Assembly: GCA_004352715.1 (NCBI GenBank)
Contig: SCFE01000053.1
Coordinates: 120,923-184,922 of the forward strand
Direction of reading: 5' to 3'
Source: Hofstenia miamia
Lineage: Eukaryota > Xenacoelomorpha > Acoela
Length of the DNA stretch: 64,000 nucleotides
The translations under genes and the position numbers were made by a program. This document shows, in pieces, positions 22,761 through 32,583 of this stretch. Within the stretch, counting starts at the first letter, position 1. Each line of letters starts with the position of its first letter. The notes beneath the pieces were generated by a model that saw nothing but the letters and a program-made list of their open reading frames with translations, did no database searches and was not told the DNA's origin.

Positions 22761-25158
22761 CAGTGAAATGACGTATATCGTATATTCGTATATTTCAGTA
22801 ATTTTTTTTCGTATATTACGATTCTTATATTTACCGAAGTCGTATATCACTTTCGTATATTTTAGCCAAATTTTTTTTACCGCGGCGGCTATGTAGAAAA
22901 AATCTTAAACAAAATTACTGAATTTCAAAAGTTACAAATTGTAGTTTATCATCATGAGTTTGTCAAGAGTTGTTGCCTTCATTCGCAGCCGCAGTTGACC
23001 CAATGTTCACCCGCATTTTGAAAATAATCTCTCCACTGGTGCCGAGCTCACCGGAACTGACAGAACTTCCAGCGCGATTATTGTCATTTCTGGCGCAGTA
23101 TCCCATTGCAATGCCCAGTATTTATCAGCGGCTTGTTTTTCTCTTGGAGAATTGACATACTGTTGCAAATATGCAAGGGGGTCCATTTTAATAGAATTTG
23201 CACTTGGTGGCAGATCGTCCGCAAAGAGTGAAAATTCCATAAGTTTACCCTTCTTAGCAGGAGGATCATCATCAACTGCGGTCGTGGCTGTAGCTACTGG
23301 CCTCGCTGTTACTGATGGATGATTTTCCACATACTCTCGTACGACACTCGTAACATTGTTCTTACTGAAACTGAAGAAATCATGCGAGGTGTCGGTGAAA
23401 GAAAGCTTTATTTCCGGCGATAACACAGCAGCCATGATGACAGTCTCATCATCCAGCACGAACTTAAATCTCTTCTTGAGTGCAGTATATAATGTTTCTT
23501 TAAGGGCATTTGCAGCACTGGTACTGCAAGTTGTAGTTGTTAAGGCAAGTTCTAGTGCTTGGAGTATAGGTATAAGCCGGTGAAAAGTAGGTACTTTCTC
23601 AGCCTGAAACTGTTCCGTCGCATCTGAAATGAATTCCAACACAGCGCAGATATCACTTAAATAGTTCAAATCACGGCCTGATAGTTTCAAATGTGCATGG
23701 TTAGTGTTCTCTAGAGCATCGTTGATATCTTCGACGTTTTCAGGAACACATACGTATTTCACCATTCTAAACTCTGAATTCCATCTTGCATCGTTGGGTG
23801 CAGGGATCTTCTTTTTAAGTTTGGCACAGAATGCTGTTGACTGGTTCTGATACTTAGTGATGGCTTTTACTTTAGTCAGAGCTTTTGTGCAATCTGCGTA
23901 AAGCCTCAATTCCTTCAGCCCGTCCTTGGTTGCCAATTGTAATATGTGCTCCACGCATCCATTCCATGAGCCCATCTTAAACCCGTCGTCGACCTTACAT
24001 GCGTCGCATTCACATTGGGCCATCTCGTCGGCAGAAGCTTCATCGGCAGACACTTCGTTGCTCGCGTGATCGAAGAGCGTAGTTTTAAATGCTGCTTTAA
24101 CGTTTGAGGCAGTGTCAGTAATAACTTTAAAGTAACCGGGTAGCTTTCGTTCTTTGGCCAGCTCCTTTAGTGTAATTTTGATATTTTCACCAGTATGGGG
24201 AGGTGGAAACTCGACACACCCAAGCAGCATATTTTTCAGTTCGCACGTACCATTGCTTGCCTTGATGTAGTGAACAGTGACACCCATCATGCACATATTA
24301 GTACGAGTTGTCCACATGTCGACGGTTATACTTGGCCGAAATTTCAGATCAGCTAAATCGCTTTGAAGGGCATGCGTTGCCTGGCGAAATAAGACGTCTA
24401 GCTTTTCCATTACTGTTCGAGAGCAGATTGGCTGATATTTGGGTTGCACATCGTACATGAATTTTCGGAAGTGGGCATTTTCAACTATGTTAATAGGCAA
24501 ACACTCATCGACAATAAGGTTCTTGACGATGGACGTAGTTACCACATCTTGATTTTTAAAAACAGTCGGCGTGACAGTTAAGTTGCCACCAGCAAAAACC
24601 AGAGATGTGGTCTGTGTATTCTTCGGCTGAACCTCTACTAGGTGCTTATCCAGTGCAATCGAATGCTTTGTTTGTAAATGCCGTAATAAGTTGCATTTCG
24701 AATTCAACTTGTACTTCAATTTTCCCTTACACGCATAACATGTTGCAGTACAATCAGCATCCACCTTAACTGTTGTCGGAAGTTTATAAAATACATCGTA
24801 CTTGACCACCATGACTGCAAGATAAACAAACTTTGAATAACACGTGCCTTTATGCAATTTAGCGTGTGCGTGTCCGTGGCGCTGATGGACAAATACGATC
24901 TCTCATTGGTTGATATCAATTACAAATCGTTATGACCAAATCCTTAAACATGTCAGCATTGCGACACGCTGCGGACACGCACACGCCGATTATCTCATCT
25001 CGGAAATATGTAATCACATTCACATCTTACAGAGTGTCGTATATATACGACATTCTTGGTCTGGTCTCGTATATTATTGTATATTACTTTTAATTGCACG
25101 AAATTATCGTATATTCGTATATATTTCGTATATTTCTTATATATACGTCAATACACTG
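22761..25158 (-). mobile_element. complete hAT transposon with TIRs and 8-bp TSD
   Basis: A 2398-bp element is flanked by a perfect 8-bp target duplication, GTGCCTGG (22753-22760 and 25159-25166). Ends are inverted: left CAGTGAAATGACGTATAT, right (inverted) CAGTGTATTGACGTATAT. Both subterminal regions (22775-22865, 25030-25150) are packed with TCGTATAT/CGTATATT words in both orientations, probable transposase-binding sites. It encodes one transposase on the minus strand. The perfect TSD and single coding lesion suggest a recent insertion. It interrupts a zinc-finger gene or relic. Confidence 0.95.
22932..24857 (-). pseudogene. hAT transposase, one nonsense codon
   Basis: DDE transposase of the hAT superfamily, about 640 codons if read through, normal for the family. 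N-terminal BED-type finger (CYACKG ... HLQTKH, residues 41-66); RNase-H-like core with VDMWTTR (first Asp, about 180) and VITDTASNVKAAF (second Asp, about 245); a long helical insertion; and the C-terminal dimerisation block with SSAPVERLFSKCG containing the catalytic Glu. Directly after KCG there is an in-frame TGA at 23007-23009, then 24 more conserved-looking residues (LGQLRLRMKATTLDKLMM) to a stop at 22932-22934. A CGA-to-TGA transition is the simplest explanation. The start chosen at 24857 lies just inside the right subterminal repeats. Everything else is open, so inactivation is recent; the truncated product would keep all catalytic residues but lose the end of the dimerisation domain. 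Confidence 0.9.
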
Positions 25159-25166
25159 GTGCCTGG

Positions 25167-26261
25167 TGTAATGTTTCTGACAATGAATTGCGTTCTACAA
25201 ATGTATCCCACATTTTACGCACTGAAGAGACAGTATAACGAAATTTAAAACTTTTTGTATTTTGTAAGTGAGTCCTTCTTCAGAATTCAATTTTTTTGCT
25301 ATTTCACTTGAGACGTTTCTTGCAACTTCAACAGTAGGAACCTTTGAAAACATTTCTTCCTGCATTTTCTGTTTTTCTCGTCCACCTGATTTAGAATACA
25401 CTTTCTTAAGTCCGAAAGTGTTGTCGAGCATGCAAAGTTATTTATATGGAGTTCGGATTGCTTATGTGTTTTCACATGATTGACAAATGACGCCAGAAAT
25501 GTTAATAAATGTAGTACTGAAGATACCTCTTAATTATGCTCTTCTTTATAATTACGAATAAAGAAAACAAGATTTTCTTGGAATGACATTTCTTTTGTTG
25601 ATTTAATGACTTCTAATAAAAAATTTTTCCTAGAAAACGTCAACTGTTTTTCTATATTTCCATCAGCTTGTTTATAGAAGATAACAAAATATTTCTTTTG
25701 TAAAAATAAAATTCATCTATAATTTTTTTGTTTTTGTTTTCTGCATGGGTGTATCTGATAAGAAATATCTTCTCACATCAGGTAGCAATAGTTTGTGATT
25801 TGCGGTATCAGTAATCACTGTTAATTGTGTTTTGCATTTAATTCTATTTCAACTTCTGTTTTTAAACCGCAATTTACAACTTGGACATTCCAAAATGGTC
25901 CTCAGATTATTAGTTCTGTAAAATGAAAGCAAATATTTGCGGTCTGAGAAGGAAAAATTTCTATGTGTCCGTATATGATTTCTGATTTTTTCAACAGCCT
26001 TATTGCAAATTACACAAGTAGCTTTTTTCGAAGGTTTATTTCTTTGGTTCTAAAATTGAAAATCATTAAAGATAATATTAAGAGCGCCTTACAGAAGTTT
26101 TTTAACTCTTTCTCTTAGTGACTGCGTAGATGTTGAAGGTTTATTCACAAGATCATCCGGGATTGAGATGTCTTTGCTAATTATATCAATATATCATTAT
26201 TCATTAAAAAAATACAACATACTGTAAGAATATCTTCATCACTTTCATTTGTGAATTCCGT
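25167..26261 (-). pseudogene. zinc-finger gene relic, 5' part with small introns
   Basis: Minus-strand segments that look like exons of an unrecognised protein. In order: a candidate exon at 26176-26093 (reads DISIPDDLVNKPSTSTQ) with a GTAAGG donor; an exon from about 26041 with a C2HH/CxxC-type finger, CVICNKAVEKIRNHIRTH, followed by RTNNLRTILECPSCKLRF (a second CxxC); later a piece with KEMSFQENLVFFIRNYKEEH; and the open frame 25431-25195, basic and helical (GREKQKMQEEMFSKVPTVEV, SSEIAKKL). Stops between pieces may be introns or decay; phases of the most upstream pair do not match as I drew them. It could be a host gene, a gene relic or the ORF of an undescribed mobile element. Confidence 0.4.
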
Positions 26262-26795
26262 CTAAAACACACATAAATTCCCTAAATATAGTGATTTCTG
26301 AGAAAATAGACTTATAAAGTTAAGCAGAAGCCTATTTTATATCAAAAATTAATTAGATTTTAGGGCGCTTTGTCAAATCTCGTCTTAGATAATAGGGCGA
26401 AAAGTGTAAAATAATTAGGGTTTAGGGAGATAAGCATTAAATTACAATAACTGTACAAATATTTATTAGTTTCTTGTTCTGACTTAATGGGGGGTTTATA
26501 AGCATTGAAATATAAATTTACAATTAAAAAAATAACTTGCTTCAAATACATTATGCAAAAGAAAAAATGTATAATGTGAAGAATTTAATCGTTCAGCCTG
26601 TTAGCAATATGTATCATAGACAACAATTTTTTTGTAATCAATGTTCATAAATATTCATTTTAAACAGATTAAAAGGAGACGTCAGTTCAAAACATGCTGT
26701 ATAATGCATATAAATATTATAGAAATATTATTGTAGAAGTATCTTGATTTGATTAAAATTACATTTTTGATTTTGTCTTATTTCAAATAATTTTG

Positions 26796-26862
26796 AAATG
26801 GGTCAATTTAGACCCATTCAGTCTTTTTAGGTAAGAAGATATTTCAGTCTTTCTAGTGTTAA
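26796..26862. mobile_element. piggyBac-like terminal segment
   Basis: The sequence CTAGTG directly before TTAA (26859-26862) plus an upstream palindrome ATGGGTCAATTTAGACCCAT (about 26797-26817) repeats the design of the ends of the two piggyBac-type elements at 8546 and 13502. No opposite end was located, so this is a candidate solo or degraded end. Confidence 0.35.
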
Positions 26863-27540
26863 CCATCTGAAACAATTTGCTACAAAACTAACATAACAAC
26901 ACAGTTATAAAAAACATGTTATAATATGTGTTTCATTAGTACGTTGCTTATTGATTGTTTGACTTATGTAAACTTTGTTCACTGCTAAGTTGTGGACGCG
27001 TTGTTATATTAACATTACCAGTATTTATGTTCACTTTATGTACATTAGTTATTTCGTACTTTTTATTTACTTGCCTCTGGTTTCATTGAATAAAAGCTTG
27101 AATCAGCAAGCCTTTTTCTTATAACAAAACAAACGTTTGTTATAAAATTATGAATAATTTTGGTTTTATGCTAAAATCTCTGGATATTTAGATGTGGATA
27201 AGTCTGTANGTAGCTGTTCATAAGGCCAAGGTTAGACTAGATGATTGGTAGCAAAACAAGTTACAAAATCACATCACATTGCTAATTATCTTGGTGGTTA
27301 GACGTGCGATTTTACCAAAATGTGACAGATCACACCTGAACTATCACATAGTCTAGCAGTAGTCTAAGTTTGATTCCGATTGTCACCACACCATCATATG
27401 AGACCTCAAGTGCTTCTAATAATATACAGTACTAAATTGTCCATAGGTACAAATGAGAAAAGCTGCCTTATCTAAAAGTTTTTAATACCTCTAATTTTGT
27501 TTTGATATGTAAATTTTAAGGATTGGATGTTGGAATGTAA
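26863..27540. other. non-coding stretch
   Basis: No gene is supported. Around 27228-27370 the words GTTAGACTAGATGATTG and CACATAGTCTAGCAGTAGTC hint at a degenerate inverted repeat of about 140 bp, too weak to call. Confidence 0.4.
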
Positions 27541-27544
27541 TCTT

Positions 27545-28305
27545 CTACTTGGTGTGTTTATAAAGTAATGAGAATCTGTTCCCCAGGAATTTTAGACAAA
27601 CTATAACACACATATATTTATACATAGTCACCTAATACATTGATAACACATAAAAAATTCTCTTTCATTTTGTCAAAAGTGTATAGAAATTTACATTTGT
27701 CAATAGAGTGCTAAGCACCAAAATGGAAATCTTTGAATTCTTCTTCATCCACAAAACTGTGCATACTGCACAAGTTTTACAATTGTGTGTACAACCAGTA
27801 AGCTTCAAGATTGAAATCAGGTGAATATGGAGCCTGTCACTTGTTTCTTTGTGCCTTTGAATCCAAACATTCTGTCACTAATTGGGACACATGAGGCATT
27901 GCATTATCGTGAATGAACCATCTGTCTCACCATCCAAACAAGTTTGTCAAATGACTGAATTTCTGGTGCATATTTTTCAGAAGCTCCATAAAAAGCTCTG
28001 TTTATACTCTATCCACATAGGACTATTTCTGCATACATGTCTTCACCAAAAGTTGCTGCAACAATAACATGGCCTTTTTTACCCACTTGGTATCGTTGTT
28101 GAACTGTTCATTTGTCAGGAACCGATTTCCAAAAAGCATGATTTGTAGCCTTTGTTCCCACAGCTCTCAAAGAAAATCACTTCTTTTCTTTCCATGCAAT
28201 GGAGAGCATTCAATGATTAGCAGCTGCAAAGTGAGTATTTCTCATCATGGTCATAACAAAGAAGTGATAATTTTCACATTCGAACTCCATTTCCTTTTCT
28301 AAATG
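27545..28305 (-). pseudogene. mariner transposase relic
   Basis: Minus-strand translation near 27915-27815 gives FIHDNAMPHVSQLVTECL and then, after a stop, QAPYSPDFNLEAYW. This is the mariner catalytic core (HDNA.PH ... PYSPDL...D), with the last acidic position replaced: DLAPSDY-like becomes DFNLEAY. The upstream part of the transposase runs towards 28300 through many stops, and the 3' part reads out to about 27545 with a FKVMRICSPG-like end. It is an old, inactive copy lying about 440 bp upstream of the first recognised exon of the plus-strand PPR-like gene. Confidence 0.7.
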
Positions 28306-28748
28306 AAAATAGTTCTAGTGTAACACACTGTTTCAAAATTATGAATGCATAGAGAAACACACAACTATATATACAAGTTAGCTAATCGTGATAGAAACAT
28401 TCAAACTAATCATAGCCTCTCTATTTATAACATAAATGTGTGTGTGTAAGAATTTTCTCATTATTTTCTGAACAATCAAAGTATATAGGATAAATTCTTT
28501 TTGGCATTCATGATGCTCATTTAGACCACTGTTGTGAGTGTCTCATTTTATGCCTTTTTATGTCATATAAACATTCCGCTAAATATTAAGCAATTTCTAA
28601 CAGGTATTTAAGAGTAATTTTGTTAAGTTTTATTATATTGAATCCCTGATTTTAGTGAAATTATATAGTATACTAAACGTTTTGTGAAATTCGATTTATT
28701 TGAAATCATTATGGAGATTTCTGCAGTTTGTTTTTATACATTATTTAG

Positions 28749-30887
28749 TTTCTTGATGCTTCACCAATTGACATCCATAGCAAATTTGCACCCGTTTTTA
28801 AGAACACAGTCTCTGATCTTGTTCTCAACGGTCACATAGAGGGCGCACGCGCACTGTACAACAAATTCGAAAGTGTGATTGACAAAGAGTTTGTGATGCA
28901 AGGTCATTATGTTCCAAATTCTTTAACAAGCATTACAGATGATGTCGACGCCGTATTGAAAGAATGCGAATATTTTAAAGGAGACACTATTCGCCACCCA
29001 ATCATCAATAGTGTTGCTTTTGCAATTCAAAATAACAAACAAGGTAGACTTCATGTTTTAACTATTGAAATTTTTTTTGTAATTTTAGCATTGGCATTCC
29101 AGTTGTTGAAAGCGTCCAGAAGTGAAATTGAACCGCGATATAATTTTTTCATTCCATTTTTAATCAATAAGCATCTTTTCACCGGTAAGTGTTGTATGTT
29201 GGCATAATCATATGAATTGATGTTGTAGATTTTGAAAAGGAAGTTGTTCGATATGCCCATGAATGCGGAGCTCTTAATGGCTACTTGTGAGTAATTTAAC
29301 TTTTGTCTAGAATTACACGGATTGTTTGTTGATTTAGATGTTTTCCTCCTTAAGCTGCATCCTAAGAATTTATTTAAACAATTGGTTTCTTGAAAAATAT
29401 TGAAACCCTATGGTTTACGTTAGGCCCTTCCAGGACCCATCAAGGTGCGCCCTCACGCGGATACTCAGTTTACATAAAGCATCAACTATTTTTTGTTGGA
29501 TTTCGCATATTTAAGCCCTCCTGATTATTTTTTATTTAAATATTTGTTTTGTTTATTCTTAATTTCAGGTAAAGTAGAATTGTTAGTGGAAAAAAATTTA
29601 TATTTTCAAGTAATTTTTTTCCGACCATTTTCAAAGTTTACTATAATAGCGTTACCCGACGAACAAACCAATTGCAAATGGTTTCTGAGGTATAATTAAT
29701 TTTTTGTACTAATTTTTTTTCTACCACAGCAAGCAAATTATAGACAATTTTTTTTCAGATTATAGTTCATTACTTGTCAAGTGTTTGTTGCATCTTCCAA
29801 TCAATTGATGCAACTTTATTCGACGTGAGGGAGTTGATAGTGAGCTCAACCGTTACTGTCTGTCTGCTTCCGTCGCTTTAAAACGTTAATCCTATTGGCT
29901 AAAATTTATCTGTAATCCGATTGGCTAATAGCCATTGGCTAGCGACGATTCGACCGTTATTAGAGAAAAATATGCCTTGAGATAGACAGCCAAAATGGGA
30001 AATTTTGTTATTAATGTTCTACTCCATCGATTTTGGAAGTTTATAGCTCATTCGAAACTGCAACACTAGAGGAGGATTTCATCTGAAGGTCCAAAAGACA
30101 AAAATCCAAAATCAAATTAGTTAGTAAAAATTTTGAAATTTTTTGTCGAGTTGGCCTACTTTGGCCGGGTATAGCTCGATCAATTTTTGTCCAATCTTAA
30201 AAATTTTTGAATGAGTATTTGAACCATCGATCGAACTCTATTGTGCATATAAATCTAACATAGTAAGCATTAATCAGCCAGAGTGCTAGTCGATCAGGTT
30301 CCCAGCAGTGAATAAACAAACTTGATCGACCAGTACTCTGGTCGACTAATGCTTGCTATGTTAAATTTATTATTGATGAACTATCTAATGAAGGAACAAC
30401 TTACAGCTTTTTTAAAAGATTTTAATTTCTCTATATTTATATATATTGCCATTTTTGGCATAATTTTAGTTCATACAGATATGTAATTGTTTGAGTTTTT
30501 TGCTTATATATTACTTATAAGTTTAAAACTTTTCATGAATTAGGCTTCGACTCATTTTTGACAATCTTCGGGAATTTCGTCCGTTTGACACAAAGGATTA
30601 TTTTAAGGTAGATTCGTTTTTGTTTGTAGTGCTTCTCTTACTGTTTTAGGAGTTGTTTCCTGATTTGGAAATTGAAAAAGTTTTAATTGATTCGGTGGCT
30701 ATCGCCAGTTACATTTCTTCTCAACAATTCAATCAAGCTATTAAATTAGGTATGCGGATAAAACTTCAACACACCCCACTTATATTTACATCTGCCAAGT
30801 TGTTCTGACTGTTATTTTAGTAAAAAACTCTGAAGAGCTAATGGCCAACACCATTATTCCATCCTTGGTCGATGTTGTTCAACGAAG
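28749..30887 (+). CDS. helical-repeat (PPR, LRPPRC/bsf-like?) gene, six internal exons
   Basis: Six exons join in phase: 28749-29043, 29089-29184, 29229-29286, 30544-30607, 30650-30749, 30821-30887. Acceptors are TTTAG/TGTAG/ATTAG-type after T-rich tracts, donors GTAGAC, GTAAGT, GTGAGT, GTAGAT, GTATGC and GTATGT. Introns are 45, 44, 1257, 42 and 71 nt. The first and last exon ends are phase-open, so the gene continues on both sides, but further exons were not found before the repeats. The product is all-helical with a PPR-like unit across the first junction (ALAFQLLK ... IEPRYNFFIPFLI) and later FRPFDTKDYFK, ELFPDLEIEKVLIDSVAIAS and NTIIPSLVDVVQR. This spacing resembles LRPPRC/bicoid-stability-factor proteins, which bind and stabilise mitochondrial mRNAs; that assignment is from pattern memory only. 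Intron 1 is 45 nt, in frame and stop-free, so its retention would keep the frame open. Confidence 0.5.
30256..30363. repeat. 108-bp imperfect hairpin inside an intron
   Basis: Left arm TAACATAGTAAGCATTAATC... and right arm ...GACTAATGCTTGCTATGTTA are inverted copies of about 43 nt at roughly 80-85% identity, separated by a loop of about 20 nt containing GAATAAACAAA. It lies in the 1257-nt third intron of the PPR-like gene. It may be a fold-back MITE, or could be transcribed as a long hairpin. Confidence 0.7.
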
Positions 30888-32583
30888 GTATGTTCTTTTC
30901 CCTTTATTTATTAAAGATTTCTATTTAATTTTCATTTGCTTTTATGTAAGTTTATACAATTGTTTCAAATATAATCGGCTTCGTTTATCATAATAATTAA
31001 ATATCTATTATGAAATCAACGTGGTTTATTTAAAAGCAATAGAATCTACAATTTCATCAATTTAGTTACAGTTCTTGTTCCTTAATACCGAGGTTTGGTT
31101 TGCTTTATATTGAATAACTATTATTGAAATTATTAGTAGCGCTCTGTCTGGGGTTAATTTTGTCATAGTACCAGGCGCCTCCAAGGTTGCCAGCACTTTC
31201 TATGCAGTGCAACTCGGTCAAATTTTTTGTGGATTAGTACTAACCATTTAGATTATATTTTTGAGATATTAAATTGTGTTTAGAAAACTGGCCTCATAGG
31301 GTCTACATGAACATCTAATTGAGAGGTGTTCTGTACGAAAAACTGATTGTGAGAGGCTTACAGGGTTATCAGGCAATGAATTCTAAAACGTTTTACTTCA
31401 TATTTATATGGTTTTTTATTTTAAATCATTGTATTTTAGAGTTTTTTTTATCAAGGAATCGATTAAAGCAATAAACAATCACTATAGAAGTATAGCCCAC
31501 TGACATATTCGGGCTTGTTTAAGGAATATTAATTTTTTCAATTAGAATTGTGTAATATCTCATTTATTATTCAACTTATTAATTTCACAACTCCTTGAAA
31601 CGTTTTAAAATTAAATTTGAGCCTAGCAGCATAACATTTACCAATATTTAATATGGAATGCTGCATTTTTTATTGAAAAGCTCCACTGAAATAATATATT
31701 TTGAGTATATTGCGACTTTTTATACGAATGCCCCGTATCTCATTTAATATTGATGACATCACTTTTAGACCTGTTTTAATCGTTTTTAAATAGTAATTTA
31801 GGTCTAGAAATGTATTATTTAACAATATTTTCAATTGACTACCGCGTTTTTTATTAAAGACTTCCTTACAATAACATATTTTAAATATAATGCGACTTTA
31901 TACACGAAATGCTCCATATCTCATTTAATATTGATGATATCACTTTTGGATCTGCATTAATCGTTTTTAAATAGTAATTTAGGTCTAGAAATGTATTATT
32001 TTACAATATTTTCAATTGACTGCTACGTTTTTTATTAAAGACTTCTTTGCAATAACATATTTTCAATGGACTACTATATTTTTCAGTTAAAGACTTCTCA
32101 GCAATAATATATTTACAAAATATTGCAAATATAAATGCAAAATGCACTGTATCTATTTAAATATTCAAGATATCGCTTTTAAACCTGTTTTATTAGTTTT
32201 TAAATGTTAATTTAATTCTATAACCATATTATTTAATAATAATTTCTACAGACTACTGTATTTGTGAATCAATAATATCTTCAAAATGAAATTACGAAAA
32301 TAATGCAACTTTATCAGAAAAAATCTCAAAAGACAGTATAAGACGTAAAATACCTTAAATTAAAATCTGATATCTAAAATATGTTATTTAAATATTATTA
32401 CATTGATAAAGATAGCATATAGACTCCCATAATTATTTGGGTAATAGGCGCCTCTCATAATTGCTATTTCCCTTCAAAAGTGTACAGAGCGCCTCTCAAG
32501 TGTTATTATTATTATTATTATTATTATCTATATTTTTATTATTATTATTATTATGGCGCTGAATAACTGATTTTCGGGGATTT
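30888..32583. other. non-coding, possible element bounded by GCGCTCTGT inverted words
   Basis: After the last PPR-like exon no further coding segment is clear. At 31140 the sequence GCGCTCTGTCTGG and at about 32483 the inverted counterpart ACAGAGCGC bracket about 1.35 kb; just inside both sides lies AGGCGCC (near 31172 and 32450). Most of the interior is the tandem repeat listed separately. It ends in a (TTA)n tract at about 32506-32552. Confidence 0.4.
31560..32340. repeat. degenerate tandem repeat, ~179-bp unit
   Basis: A phrase like GTTTTTTATTAAAGACTTC followed by TAACATATTTT recurs near 31663, 31842 and 32021, giving a spacing of 179 nt, with weaker copies before and after. Each unit also contains ATCTCATTTAATATTGATGA and TTTTTAAATAGTAATTTAGG. 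About four copies at decreasing identity, satellite-like. Confidence 0.75.

Noticed and set aside
27228-27370. Possible inverted repeat GTTAGACTAGATGATTG ... TAGTCTAGCAGTAGTC
   Set aside because: Arms match only in short stretches; no target duplication.
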